Source of the DNA: Massilia varians
Lineage (GTDB): Bacteria; Pseudomonadota; Gammaproteobacteria; Burkholderiales; Burkholderiaceae_D
Direction: 5' to 3'
DNA: 64,000 bases
Assembly: GCF_027923905.1 (NCBI RefSeq)
Contig: NZ_AP026966.1
Location: forward strand, 4,093,001 to 4,157,000
Position numbers and translations under genes: made by a program. Numbering within the stretch: position 1 is the first letter of the stretch; every line of letters starts with the position of its first letter. The notes beneath the pieces are model-generated. The model was given only the letters and a program-made list of their open reading frames with translations, ran no database searches and had not been told where the DNA came from. This document shows positions 17,463-26,324 of the stretch, in pieces.

Positions 17463-18671
17463 ATGACTAGCCCACGCCTTTTCGGTACCCCGCTCTCCCC
17501 TTCCGCCATCAAGGTCATGCTGCTCGGCTCCGGTGAACTCGGCAAGGAAACCATCATCGCCCTGCAGCGCCTGGGCGTGGAGACCATCGCCGTCGACCGC
17601 TACCCGAACGCACCCGGCCACCAGGTCGCCCACCGCGCCCACGTGATCGACATGCTTGATGGGGCCGCCCTGTCCGCCCTGATCGCACTGGAAAAGCCCG
17701 ACCTGGTGGTCCCGGAAATCGAAGCCATCGCCACCGAGACCCTGCTGGCCCTCGAAGAAGCCGGCAAGATCACCTGCATCCCGACCGCGCGCGCGGCGAT
17801 GCTGACCATGAACCGCGAAGGCATCCGGCGCCTGGCCGCCGAGAAACTCGGCCTGCCGACCTCGCCCTACCGCTTTGCCAGCAGCCTGGAAGAACTGGAA
17901 CAGGCGTGCGCCACGGTCGGCTTCCCCTGCGTGGTCAAGCCGGTGATGTCCTCGTCCGGCAAGGGCCAGTCCAAACTCGACAGCGCCGCGGACGTCGCCG
18001 CGGCCTGGGAAGCCGCCGCCAGCGGCGGGCGCGTCGACGCCGGCCGCGTGATCGCGGAAGGCTTCGTCGACTTCGATTACGAGATCACCCTGCTCACGGT
18101 GCGCTCGGTGGGCGCCGATGGCCAGGTCGAGACCAGCTTTTGCGAGCCGATCGGCCACAAGCAGGTCCAGGGCGACTATGTCGAATCCTGGCAGCCGCAG
18201 CAGATGAGCTCCGCCGCCTTGGCGCGCGCGCGCGATATCGCGGACAAGGTGACAACCGACCTGGGCGGCTGCGGCGTCTTCGGCGTCGAGCTGTTCGTCA
18301 AGGGTGACATGGTGTGGTTCTCGGAAGTGAGCCCGCGTCCGCACGACACCGGCATGGTGACCATGGTCAGTCAGGTGCAGAGCGAATTCGAGCTGCACGC
18401 CAAGGCGGTGCTGGGCTTGCCGGTGGATGCGTCGCTGCGCGCGCCGGGGGCGTCCGCCGTGATCTACGGCCAGATCGATGCGGCCGGCATTGCCTTCGAC
18501 GGCGTGGCCGATGCCCTGCGCGTGCCGGGCGTGGACCTGCGCCTGTTCGGCAAGCCGGAATCGTTCGCGCGCCGCCGCATGGGGGTGGCGCTGGCGACGG
18601 CGGAGGATGTCGAGACCGCCCGTCGGCGGGCGCTGGAGGCGGCATCGCGGGTGAAACCGGTAAGCCGCTGA
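17463..18671 (+). CDS. purT: Formate-dependent phosphoribosylglycinamide formyltransferase (GAR transformylase 2)
   Basis: 402 aa from ATG 17463. An N-terminal Rossmann-like domain ([23 protein letters not shown]) is followed by [10 protein letters not shown] and an ATP-grasp core ([48 protein letters not shown]). These are hallmark PurT sequences and the length is normal for the family. It makes formyl-GAR from GAR, formate and ATP in purine synthesis, an alternative to folate-dependent PurN. It lies alone between two tRNA-Asn loci and ends in a terminator hairpin just before intron 2. Confidence 0.97.
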   Translation: MTSPRLFGTPLSPSAIKVMLLGSGELGKETIIALQRLGVETIAVDRYPNAPGHQVAHRAHVIDMLDGAALSALIALEKPDLVVPEIEAIATETLLALEEAGKITCIPTARAAMLTMNREGIRRLAAEKLGLPTSPYRFASSLEELEQACATVGFPCVVKPVMSSSGKGQSKLDSAADVAAAWEAAASGGRVDAGRVIAEGFVDFDYEITLLTVRSVGADGQVETSFCEPIGHKQVQGDYVESWQPQQMSSAALARARDIADKVTTDLGGCGVFGVELFVKGDMVWFSEVSPRPHDTGMVTMVSQVQSEFELHAKAVLGLPVDASLRAPGASAVIYGQIDAAGIAFDGVADALRVPGVDLRLFGKPESFARRRMGVALATAEDVETARRRALEAASRVKPVSR

Positions 18672-18683
18672 TCGCTGGCTGGA

Positions 18684-18706
18684 AGGCGCCGAACCAGACG
18701 GCGCCT
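18684..18706 (+). terminator. Hairpin after purT
   Basis: 8-bp stem AGGCGCCG/CGGCGCCT with a 7-nt loop, 13 bp after the stop. There is no strong T-run, because intron 2 now follows. Confidence 0.5.
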
Positions 18707-18722
18707 GAATGCGCGCCGCAAA

Positions 18723-20559
18723 ATCGGGATAGGGGCAGTCAGCATGCTGACCGACCCCTCCCACACCACCCGGCATGCGGGTCCGCACCGGGCGGTTCGA
18801 GTAGTTGAGGTTAAGTGAGGCGAGGCATGCCAAGGCGGTCGAAGTAGCCAATCGTCAGGACGTTGTTCAGGGCAAGCCTGCTGTTGCGCCACCAGCTGCG
18901 GTTGTTCCCCGCAACCAGAGCAGCGACTTTCGGCGTTGCCCCCAACTTTCGCAGCTCTCGATAGATGGTAGGCCCACATCGCCACTGTTTCAGGTGAATT
19001 GCACGTAGACGGTGGCGCATCCACTTGTCCAGCTCTCGCAGGGCAGTCGGGGTTTGCGCCAGTCCGAAATATGCTTTCCATCCCAATACGTAGCTACGCA
19101 GCCCATCAATTACCTCGGCAATGCTGCGTCCACCTGATCGACGAGTAAGTTGCCTGATCTTCTGCCGGAATGCCTCCAGCGCCTTCTTCGACACCGCGCG
19201 TTTCACCTCGCCTTCAGGGCCCATCCACAGCTCATAGCCCAGGAATTTGCGGCCAAACGCCCGGCTCACTGCACTTTTCGATTCGTTGATCTTCAGGTGC
19301 AGCTTGTCGTACCGGCGCTTGAGCAAGATCATTACCCGCTCGCCTGCCTTCTGGCTGCGCACGTACACGTTGCAGTCATCGGCATAGCGGGCAAAGCGAT
19401 GCCCCTGTCGTTCCAGCATCCGATCCACCTCGTCGAGAAGCACGTTGGCCAGAAGCGGCGAGAGCGGTCCGCCTTGCGGCGTCCCTTCTCCCCGCTCGAC
19501 CACCACGCCGCCATCCATGATCCCCGCGTTCAGGTAGGCGCGTACCAGCCGGATCACTCCGGCGTCGTTCACGCGTTTCCTTAGGCGGTCGATCAGGATG
19601 TCGTGGTTGACCCGATCAAAGAACTTCGACAGATCGACGTCGACCACGGTGCGGTAGCCTTGTTGCACGTATTGCTGTGCTGCAAGCACGGCATCACGCG
19701 CACGCCGGCCGGGCCGGAACCCGTGGCTGTGTTCACTAAAGGTGGGATCGATCAGCGGTTGCAGCACCTGCAATAGTGCCTGCTGAATCAAACGGTCGGT
19801 TACGGTGGGTATTCCCAGTTCACGCTCGCTTCCGTCCGGCTTTGGAATGCCGACGCGCCGCACCGGCATGGGTTGGTACGTGCCTTCCAACAGTTGCTTC
19901 CTGATGGCAGGCCAAGCGTGCTTCAGGTGCTGTCCGGTCTGGGCAATGTCCAGACCATCGACGCCTGCGGCTCCCTTGTTCGTCTTCACGCGTTTCCACG
20001 CGCGTTGCATGTTCTCCCTCGCGAGCGCTTGCACAAGCAAGTCTCGCCCTGTGTCTTCCAGTTCCTGTCGCGGGAGTCGTGTTTCATCGCTGGTTGCATC
20101 GGACGAGGCTTCACCCCGCCTTGCCGCGACCCGCCCCGCTGATGCGGGCATCTGATGCCGTACATGATTCATCGACAAGTTGTTCGACACTCCTACTCGT
20201 TCGGCCCTTCGCTAAAAAAAAACTTAGCTACTATGGCCTCTGCTGACTTCTCGCTCCGTGTCGCCACGTCGCCCTTTCAGGCATGAGGCGAGATCTCCCC
20301 AAGGTAAGAACGCACTCCTTCCCTGCACAACCGCCGAATTTACGCCGCCTCGCTTTGACCACAAGAGCTTCGCGGAATGTTGCCCGCTCGCCCTGCTCGG
20401 CAGCGCCTTCTATTCGGTTCTTGTCCATCGGCTCGCAGTTTCGCTCCACGCTTCCTCCCCACGCTCGGTCGCCCTTACGCAGTTGCGCTTCACTTCGCTC
20501 GCTGTGGTCAGCTTACGGCGGGACTTGCACCCGCAAGAGTGCGCCCATGCTGGGCGCAC
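18723..20559 (-). mobile_element. Group II intron copy 2 (group IIC-like)
   Basis: 1837 nt, GTGCGCCC at 20559 to CCCGAT at 18723. It is near-identical to copy 1, with one extra A in an A-run upstream of the ORF and scattered substitutions. It sits directly after the terminator of tRNA-Asn 2. The 3' exon (TTTGCGGCGC) differs from that of copy 1, so this is a separate insertion site, not an extended duplication of the left flank. Confidence 0.85.
18811..20190 (-). CDS. ltrA: Group II intron reverse transcriptase/maturase (copy 2)
   Basis: 459 aa with the same blocks as copy 1, including FARYADDCNVYV and the X domain, and no endonuclease domain. Differences by eye are KTNKG for KANKG, AAQQYVQQGY for AVQQYVQEGY, IRLV for IWLV and MGPEG for MGPKG. 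None falls in a catalytic motif, so both copies look functional. The start is GTG 20190, with the ATG 18 bp downstream as an alternative. Confidence 0.95.
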   Translation of the reverse strand: MSNNLSMNHVRHQMPASAGRVAARRGEASSDATSDETRLPRQELEDTGRDLLVQALARENMQRAWKRVKTNKGAAGVDGLDIAQTGQHLKHAWPAIRKQLLEGTYQPMPVRRVGIPKPDGSERELGIPTVTDRLIQQALLQVLQPLIDPTFSEHSHGFRPGRRARDAVLAAQQYVQQGYRTVVDVDLSKFFDRVNHDILIDRLRKRVNDAGVIRLVRAYLNAGIMDGGVVVERGEGTPQGGPLSPLLANVLLDEVDRMLERQGHRFARYADDCNVYVRSQKAGERVMILLKRRYDKLHLKINESKSAVSRAFGRKFLGYELWMGPEGEVKRAVSKKALEAFRQKIRQLTRRSGGRSIAEVIDGLRSYVLGWKAYFGLAQTPTALRELDKWMRHRLRAIHLKQWRCGPTIYRELRKLGATPKVAALVAGNNRSWWRNSRLALNNVLTIGYFDRLGMPRLT

Positions 20560-20565
20560 AACAAA

Positions 20566-20591
20566 AAGGGCCGCATTCGCATGCGGCCCTT
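20566..20591 (-). terminator. Intrinsic terminator of tRNA-Asn 2
   Basis: Same 11-bp GC-rich stem as at tRNA-Asn 1, followed by TTTTTGTT and then intron 2. Confidence 0.85.
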
Positions 20592-20598
20592 CGTATTC

Positions 20599-20674
20599 TG
20601 GCTCCCCGACCTGGACTCGAACCAGGGACCTGCGGATTAACAGTCCGTCGCTCTACCGACTGAGCTATCAGGGA
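20599..20674 (-). tRNA. tRNA-Asn(GUU), copy 2
   Basis: 76 nt, identical to copy 1. Upstream similarity to copy 1 ends about 20 bp before the gene, just past the TATAAT box, so the paralogy covers promoter core, tRNA and terminator. Confidence 0.97.
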
Positions 20675-20742
20675 AAAGAGGCCGTATTATAGCAGCGCTT
20701 TTCGATTTCGCGAAGTGCCCCGCTATCGAAAGGCAATATTTC

Positions 20743-21501
20743 CTAGATCCGCACCCGGCGGATCAGTTTCGACAACTCATCGAACACCACCTGCGGCTCG
20801 GTCGTCTGCGGAAAATGCGCGCTGCGCTTCGCGATTGCCCGCTCGCCCAGCGGCGACAGGTGCACCAGGGCCTCCTGGTTGCGCTCGCGCTCGCGCTGTA
20901 CCTCGCCCGAGATCATCCAGCGCGGCAACCGCTTGCCGCCCGACAGCACGGTGATGGGAATCGGCGGAAACGCCGGCGCCTCGGCGATCTCTTCGATCGT
21001 CTCCAGTTCGTTGCTGACCTCGTCGTTCGGATCCGGCGGCGAGAAGCGATCGAGCAGGCCGGCCACCAGGCGCTGCAAGCCGGAGCGGTAGCGTTTCAGG
21101 TTGCGCACGTCGTCGGGCGTGGTCGCCTCGATGAACAGGACGCCGCAGGTCTCTTCCGGATAGACCCGTGCGAACAGGTTCGCATGCAGACCGCCGAAGG
21201 AATGCGCCACCAGCAGGAAGGGTGGCCTGGCGCCGACCTCGCGCAGCAGCGCGCGCAACTGCAGGATGACGGTGGTGCCCATCTGCGGCTCGCGCGGCCG
21301 CCCGCTGGCGCCCACGCCCGGCCTGTCGTAGGCGAAGACCGTGCCCAGCGTTTCGATCTCGGGAAACAGCTGGTGCCAGCCCTCCAGCGGACCGCCGGCG
21401 CCGCCCAGCAAGACGATGGTCGGGCTGCCCTGCCCCGACAGCGAAAAACGGAGCATCTGTCCCGCGACCGCGACCCGTTTGCTCGATGGTAGATGCTTCA
21501 C
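20743..21501 (-). CDS. Alpha/beta-fold hydrolase
   Basis: I prefer the GTG at 21499-21501 (VKHLPSSKRVAV), with CAGGG 7-8 nt upstream, giving 252 aa. The frame is open to an ATG at 21600, which would add a hydrophobic N-terminus, but that ATG lies inside the old tRNA-Asn 3 terminator hairpin. Motifs: LLGGAGGPLEGW (oxyanion), AYDRPGVGASGRP and the nucleophile elbow AHSFGG; the acid is probably Asp in ATTPDD. The expected catalytic His may be in RSAHFPQTTEP. It is a generic hydrolase; substrate unknown. It separates tRNA-Asn 2 from the island attachment site. Confidence 0.8.
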   Translation of the reverse strand: MKHLPSSKRVAVAGQMLRFSLSGQGSPTIVLLGGAGGPLEGWHQLFPEIETLGTVFAYDRPGVGASGRPREPQMGTTVILQLRALLREVGARPPFLLVAHSFGGLHANLFARVYPEETCGVLFIEATTPDDVRNLKRYRSGLQRLVAGLLDRFSPPDPNDEVSNELETIEEIAEAPAFPPIPITVLSGGKRLPRWMISGEVQRERERNQEALVHLSPLGERAIAKRSAHFPQTTEPQVVFDELSKLIRRVRI

Positions 21502-21590
21502 TGTGTGACCCTGATGAGATTGGTGTTGCCAGCTTACCCATTTCACATGTAAATACGCAACTACCAAAACGCATCCACACGCAAAAACAA

Positions 21591-21616
21591 AAAGCCACAT
21601 CTCGCGATGTGGCTTT
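21591..21616 (-). terminator. Original terminator of tRNA-Asn 3, orphaned by island insertion
   Basis: Stem AAAGCCACAT/ATGTGGCTTT with T-rich sequence behind it on the minus strand (TTTTTGTTTTTG). It now follows only the 46-nt 3' tRNA fragment at attL. Confidence 0.75.
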
Positions 21617-21621
21617 CTGGA

Positions 21622-21671
21622 ATTCTGGCTCCCCGACCTGGACTCGAACCAGGGACCTGCGGATTAACAGT
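21622..21671 (-). repeat. attL: 50-bp direct repeat with the 3' part of tRNA-Asn
   Basis: Identical to 61733-61782. Positions 21626-21671 equal the last 46 nt of tRNA-Asn, from the anticodon loop to CCA; past 21671 the sequence is unrelated to tRNA. This is the displaced end of the target tRNA after site-specific integration. Confidence 0.92.
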
Positions 21672-21786
21672 TGAACGTTTAGGCCTGGGAGGTGAGCATG
21701 ACGTCATCCCAACTCAGCAAAATCAAGCAGTTACGCGAAATCGACCGCAGTCAACCGCAGCTGCTCGCACCTGTCCGCAGCGGTCT

Positions 21787-21807
21787 GCGCTATCATTTGC
21801 GCTATCA
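21787..21807 (-). promoter_or_regulatory. Putative integrase arm-type site, left end
   Basis: Two TGATAGCGC copies in tandem with 3 nt between them (minus strand), 116 bp inside attL. The same double motif recurs at 51513-51533, 51633-51653 and 61648-61668. Confidence 0.5.
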
Positions 21808-22013
21808 ATGAAGACCTGTGGACTGGCCCGATTATAGGTTCTTGCGGAGCGAAAACACAAGACGTTACATCTTCGGATGCTACAACGGACTTAAATTGCA
21901 ATCCATCGTCCAAGCACTAGCCACGCACGCTCATACCTGACCGGATTTACCTTTGGCTTAACTCGCGACAATGATGCTTTTACGATATTATTTAGCTCTT
22001 TCCTGGAGTCCGT

Positions 22014-22829
22014 ATGTCCACATCTTCGTGCCGTGTTCCTGCAACATCCCGCGCCACTAACCTGTCAGTCACGCGTGGTGCTTGTCAACCTGTCTCACGA
22101 GTGGTCTCTCCAGACATCAATCATGGCGTACTTGCGACCGACCTGAGCGCTAAAGAGGTCGATGCGCGTATCCGCAAAAGCGGCTACTCAATGACTGAAG
22201 TGGTAAGGCCTTACGCAGTCACAACCGTACGAATCCGACAACAAGGATATATACAGCAAGGAAGTGCGCCGAATTTTGGAGGTGGGTTGATAACTCTTTG
22301 CACCTGTAAGCACCAAATGCGCGGAAATTATGGCATCGAGGAATGGAATGCCGGCGCTTGGGTGGTTGGGCTGACAAGCATGAGCGAATCACCTACAGGC
22401 GAACAGAACCTTTACTATCTCATGCGAGTGTTCCAGGCCTACGAATCGCACGCGGACTTGGTTACGGGGCTCACATCCTTAAACCTTGGCGACGCTATCG
22501 CTGCTAAGGATTCAAGGAGCCACGACTTAGGTGACGTAATGATGCCGCTGAAGTCAGGACTTTGCGGTGCGGACCGTTTTATCCCAGCGCTTTACTATCC
22601 TCCAATGCTCGGCCACGCACATCGGCAACCGAAACATCTCGACTACTGGCACAAGGACATCGATTATGTCGGTCGAGCGAACCGCCCTCCATTGCTAGTG
22701 GGCGACCCCGGTTTGAGTTTCGTGTGGACAAGGCCTGTAGTGCGCCGAAGGAACCCGCAGGCAATTAGGGACTATGAGAACTGGACACTTGGGCGTCTCC
22801 TAGCTGAGTTGACCGAGGTTCTGATATGA
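22014..22829 (+). CDS. Nmad2-like (nucleotide-modification-associated) protein
   Basis: 271 aa. After a variable N-terminus, the core reads YIQQGSAPNFGGGLITLCTCKHQMR, then AGAWVVGLTS and LYYLMRVFQAYESH. From memory this matches the pattern of nucleotide modification associated domain 2 (APNPFGG..TLATCKP.IR, GDWVVG, LVYAMRV). Such domains were described next to DNA base-modification enzymes; the biochemical role is unknown. Its stop overlaps the start of a second Nmad-type reading frame (ATGA), and a McrB-like GTPase follows, so it was part of a modification/restriction locus. No modification enzyme remains in the window. The family call is by pattern memory only. Confidence 0.6.
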   Translation: MSTSSCRVPATSRATNLSVTRGACQPVSRVVSPDINHGVLATDLSAKEVDARIRKSGYSMTEVVRPYAVTTVRIRQQGYIQQGSAPNFGGGLITLCTCKHQMRGNYGIEEWNAGAWVVGLTSMSESPTGEQNLYYLMRVFQAYESHADLVTGLTSLNLGDAIAAKDSRSHDLGDVMMPLKSGLCGADRFIPALYYPPMLGHAHRQPKHLDYWHKDIDYVGRANRPPLLVGDPGLSFVWTRPVVRRRNPQAIRDYENWTLGRLLAELTEVLI

Positions 22830-23108
22830 ACGTGGTCCTCCTACAAGCACGTATCGACTCCGGCCCCAGGCACTAAGAGCCCGCTGTTTGCCGACGATTC
22901 TTTTGCGCTGCTCTCAATAGAAGACAACTCAGCCGTTGGCAGTCATATCTATGCCAACAATCTTCGTACGGCGACGCCTGACCAAATAATCCCAGAATCC
23001 CTTCAAAATTGCGCGCACGCGCGACCAATGCATGTAGAACTGGGGTTGCAGACGTTTACGACAATTTTGGTCGAAATTTACACTTATCGCTATTCCGTAA
23101 TTACATAA
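22826..23108 (+). pseudogene. Nmad3-like protein, frameshifted and decayed
   Basis: The ATG at 22826 overlaps the preceding stop. The first frame reads MNVVLLQARIDSGP and stops at 22876. Skipping one base (A22868, in GGCCCCAGGC) continues in the next frame as GTKSPLFADDSFALLSIEDNSAVGS, which then runs to 23108. The joined text resembles the start of nucleotide modification associated domain 3 (LLRVGIDSGSGG..GPLF.DGSFEYIPIPE). Later PMHVELGLQTFT recalls the HVDPEFETFTYGD segment, after which similarity fades. So it is a gene inactivated by at least one frameshift and shortened. The family assignment is moderate. Confidence 0.55.
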
Positions 23109-23139
23109 ACAGCCGTGCAATCAAGGGGAGCACTCCACC

Positions 23140-24870
23140 ATGTCCGTATTTCACGCCAAGATTGATGGCGTTCCGCAGTTTGTAAGTTACTTCGCCCCAG
23201 TGCACCGGGCTATGCAACAACTGGGTGGGCAAGCTACTCCGAAACAAGTTTATGCACACATTGCCGAGCACGAAAGCCTTTCGTCGGAAGATTTGGCTCA
23301 GGTCAACCTAAATGGACGCCCCACTTTTGAGAACCGCGCGGCCTGGGCACGTTTTTATATGACTAAGGCAGGCTGGATGTACTCACCCAAGCACGGCGTG
23401 TGGGCGTTGACGGAACATGGCAAGCAATCCGCTGAAATTACCGACGCGCAGGCGGTGGCTATGTTTAACAGCGTAGCTACGCAGCTCAAGGGTCATGAAG
23501 ATGCAGTAGAGGCTCCAAAGGACCATGTGCAGCCGGACAGCACGCAATACTGGTTTGTAGGTGCGATGTGGGGCAATGGTGAGGGGGACCAAACGCCTCG
23601 CTTTTTGCAGGATGGCGTTTGGCAGAACGGTTATGAAGATAAGTTCGCCGAGCAAGTCCGCGCAATGAAACCAGGCGACCGCATCGCCATCAAGGCTACC
23701 TTTGCACGTAAGCATGGCACCCCTTTTGACAATAAGGGAAAGAGGGTTAGTGCCATGAAAATTAAGGCTATTGGCACGGTTACCCGTAATCATGGTGACG
23801 GTCGCAGTGTGGATGTAGTCTGGGACGCACTGGCTGAGCCCCGCGAGTGGTACTTTTATACTTACCGCACTACCATCACCCGTGCACGAGTGGAAGACGA
23901 GATTCTGGCACGTCGTTTGGTAGCGTTCACCTTTGACGGCGCTCAGCAGGATTATGCATTCTTTATGGCTCAACCTTACTGGCGCGACCGATTTATGGCG
24001 GCTGACGACACCGCGCTGGGCGGGGACTCTTCCGACGAAGATACAGAAACACTGGATGAAATCGAGCAAGTACCACCCGTGGTCATTTATGGCGTAACAG
24101 ACATCGTAGCCGAAGGGTGTTTTGTGCCCGAAGCCGAGCTACACAACATGCTCAAGCGTTGGACAGAGAAAAAGAATCTAATCTTACAGGGCCCGCCGGG
24201 CACTGGTAAAACGTGGCTAGCCCAACGCTTGGCCAAAGCATTAATTGGGCAAAGAAACGTAACTGATGAGCAGTTGCGCATGGTGCAGTTCCACCCAGCA
24301 TTGTCGTACGAAGACTTTGTGCGTGGATATCGCCCTGGTGGGGACGGACGCCTGACGCTAACGGATGGGCTGTTTTTACAGGTAGTACAGGCTGCTATTG
24401 CACAGCCTGATATCGAACATGTGCTTATCATTGAGGAAATAAACCGAGGAAACCCAGCTCAAGTGCTAGGAGAGATGTTGACATTGCTAGAGAGTAGTAA
24501 GCGTTCACGTGCAGATGCGATGGAACTGGCCTATTCGAAATCACGTGGAGAAAAGGTTTATGTTCCAGAGAACCTGTACGTGATTGGCACTATGAACGTC
24601 GCTGACCGTTCCCTTGCGTTGGTAGATTTGGCTCTACGTCGTCGCTTTGCATTTGTGAATCTATCCCCAAGCCTGAATAGTACTTGGCGCAAGTGGTGCT
24701 GTGATAAAGGTATGGATGCAGCGACCATTGAAAACATTCAAACGCGAATGGACGCCTTGAACGAAGAGATTGTTTCCGACCGCGCTTTGGGACCTCAGTT
24801 TCGAATCGGCCATTCATATGTCACACCACATGAGCCGGTAACGAACGCTCAGGCTTGGTTCGAAGACTGA
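23140..24870 (+). pseudogene. mcrB: McrB-like GTPase of a type IV restriction system, C-terminus cut by an IS
   Basis: Starts at ATG 23140 after AGGGGAGC. The N-terminal winged-helix region resembles the Mrr N-terminal domain (APVHRAMQQLGGQATPKQVYAHI). A central part (QYWFVGAMWGNGEGDQT to DYAFFMAQPYW) may be a modified-base reader. The AAA+/McrB motor follows: Walker A GPPGTGKT, Walker B VLIIEEINRGN, TMNVADRSLALVDLALRRRFAF and the sensor/arginine region. The frame stops with the TGA of the inserted IS right after AWFED, where McrB proteins usually continue for some 30-60 residues. No mcrC nuclease gene follows, so the system should be dead for restriction. Confidence 0.8.
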
Positions 24871-24900
24871 GGTGTACTGTCAATAACGGACACGCTCGTC

Positions 24901-25821
24901 TTAAGCCGCCTGCGGCTGTTCGCTGAAGGATTCGGCGAACAACGCTGGCGGAACAAAGCCGATGCGGGAATGGCGCCGCTGTCGGTTGTAGAAAATTTCG
25001 ATGTATTCCTGAATCGAGGCCTTTGCCTCAGCACGGGTGGCATAGCGGCGATGATGAACAAGCTCATTCTTCAGCGTGCCCCAGAAGCTCTCCATCGGCG
25101 CGTTGTCATAGCAGTTCCCGCGGCGCGACATCGACGCGCGCATGCCGAACTGCGCCACCAGCTCCTGATAGGCATGGGCGCAGTATTGGCTTCCACGGTC
25201 CGAATGATGGATCAGCCCTGGCGCCGGCCGCTTGTGGCTCACGGCGCGCCACAAGGCCTGCGTCGTCAGCTCCTGCGTCATGCGCTCGCCCATCGCGTAG
25301 CCGACGATCTCGCAGGTAAAAACGTCCTTTACGCCGGCAAGATACAGCCAGCCTTCGGCAGTGGAGATATAGGTGATGTCGGTCACCCACACTTCGTCAG
25401 GCCTGTTCGGCGCGAACCGCTGTTCCAGCAATTTCTCAGCGATGGGAAGGTTGTGATTCGAGTTTGTCGTTGCGATGAATTTGCGCCGTTGTTTGCAGCG
25501 CAGATTGAGCTCCTGGCGAAGTCGGCGCACACGGTCGCGACCAACTTCATGGCCCTGTGCAGCAAGCTCGTGCTTTATCCGAGGCACCCCGTAGGTCTCT
25601 CGGGTTTGCCGATGCACTGCCGTAATCAGGATTTTCAACCGAGCGTCTTCCTGCTCGCGTGTCGATGGCTTGGCCTGCAGCGAGTTGTAGTAGCCGCTGC
25701 GCGAGACGTCCAATACCTGGCACATCAGCTTCACAGGATAGCCAGGGAAATCGAGTCGCATTGTCTTTATCCACGCGTACTTGGCAGCGACTCCTGCGCA
25801 AAGTACGCCGCCGCTTTTTTT
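24901..25821 (-). CDS. IS3-family transposase orfB (copy A)
   Basis: The frame begins at the A7 run (25815-25821), where ribosomes shift from orfA. It has an N-terminal HTH_21-like region (RETYGVPRIKHEL) and the DDE integrase core VWVTDITYIS, HHSDRGSQY and APMESFWGTLKNE. About 306 aa counted from the slip site. It acts only on this IS type. Confidence 0.9.
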   Translation of the reverse strand, partial: KKSGGVLCAGVAAKYAWIKTMRLDFPGYPVKLMCQVLDVSRSGYYNSLQAKPSTREQEDARLKILITAVHRQTRETYGVPRIKHELAAQGHEVGRDRVRRLRQELNLRCKQRRKFIATTNSNHNLPIAEKLLEQRFAPNRPDEVWVTDITYISTAEGWLYLAGVKDVFTCEIVGYAMGERMTQELTTQALWRAVSHKRPAPGLIHHSDRGSQYCAHAYQELVAQFGMRASMSRRGNCYDNAPMESFWGTLKNELVHHRRYATRAEAKASIQEYIEIFYNRQRRHSRIGFVPPALFAESFSEQPQAA

Positions 25822-26081
25822 ACGATGTCCCGCTCCATCTCTGCCTGGGCTAGCTGCTTGCGCAGCTTCGCGTTCTCCGCTTCCAGCTCGGCCACAGAGC
25901 GGCTTCCAGGGGCTGCTGTTGCGGCCGGCCCGCGTTTGGCGGCTGCTACCCAATTGGCCAGCGTCCCTTTTGGGATACTTACTCGTGCTGCTGCCTGCTC
26001 AATGGACAAACCCTGCGCCAGCACCAGCTTCACGGCTTCTTCCTTGAGTTCCGGGGTGTACGTCTTCTTCAATGTCTTCAT
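25767..26081 (-). CDS. IS3-family orfA (copy A)
   Basis: 104 aa helix-turn-helix protein (YTPELKEEAVKLVL, IPKGTLANWV) with a leucine-rich coiled coil (ELEAENAKLRKQLAQAEM). It binds the IS ends and is fused to orfB by -1 frameshifting. Confidence 0.9.
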   Translation of the reverse strand: MKTLKKTYTPELKEEAVKLVLAQGLSIEQAAARVSIPKGTLANWVAAAKRGPAATAAPGSRSVAELEAENAKLRKQLAQAEMERDIVKKAAAYFAQESLPSTRG

Positions 26082-26141
26082 AAAGGCTCCTGTTGGTGAA
26101 CTTTACCAAACAAGAGTGTCCGAAAAAATCAGCGTACCTCA

Positions 26142-26273
26142 GACAACGACCGCGCGCCAAACCTTACCCTGCCAGGATTCGACAGATTTGTGATTGGTGG
26201 TGCTGCACGCTGACAGTCCTGCAACCATCGAACTGACAGCAATGAGTTTTGCCGTTCGAAGAAACGTTTTCAT
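26142..26273 (-). pseudogene. 5' remnant of a lipoprotein gene, paralogue of 26325-26876
   Basis: From ATG 26273 it reads MKTFLRTAKLIAVSSMVAGL and then a lipobox and NHKSVESWQGKVWRAVVV, very like the intact neighbour upstream. It is cut at the IS edge after 44 codons. Confidence 0.75.
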
Positions 26274-26324
26274 CAGTATCCTTTTGTTCACACAGCGAGT
26301 GAACGTCGCAATCGATGTTCGGGA

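Larger units (their letters stand above)
24868..26141 (-). mobile_element. IS3-family element, copy A (1274 bp)
   Basis: Ends are TGAGGTGTACTG and its imperfect inverse (TGAGGTACGCTG read from the other side). The flanking triplets are both GAC. It carries orfA and orfB joined by an A7 slippery run. It is nearly identical to copy B at 39187-40459, which lacks one T near the right end. It truncates mcrB on its left and a lipoprotein gene on its right. Confidence 0.92.
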
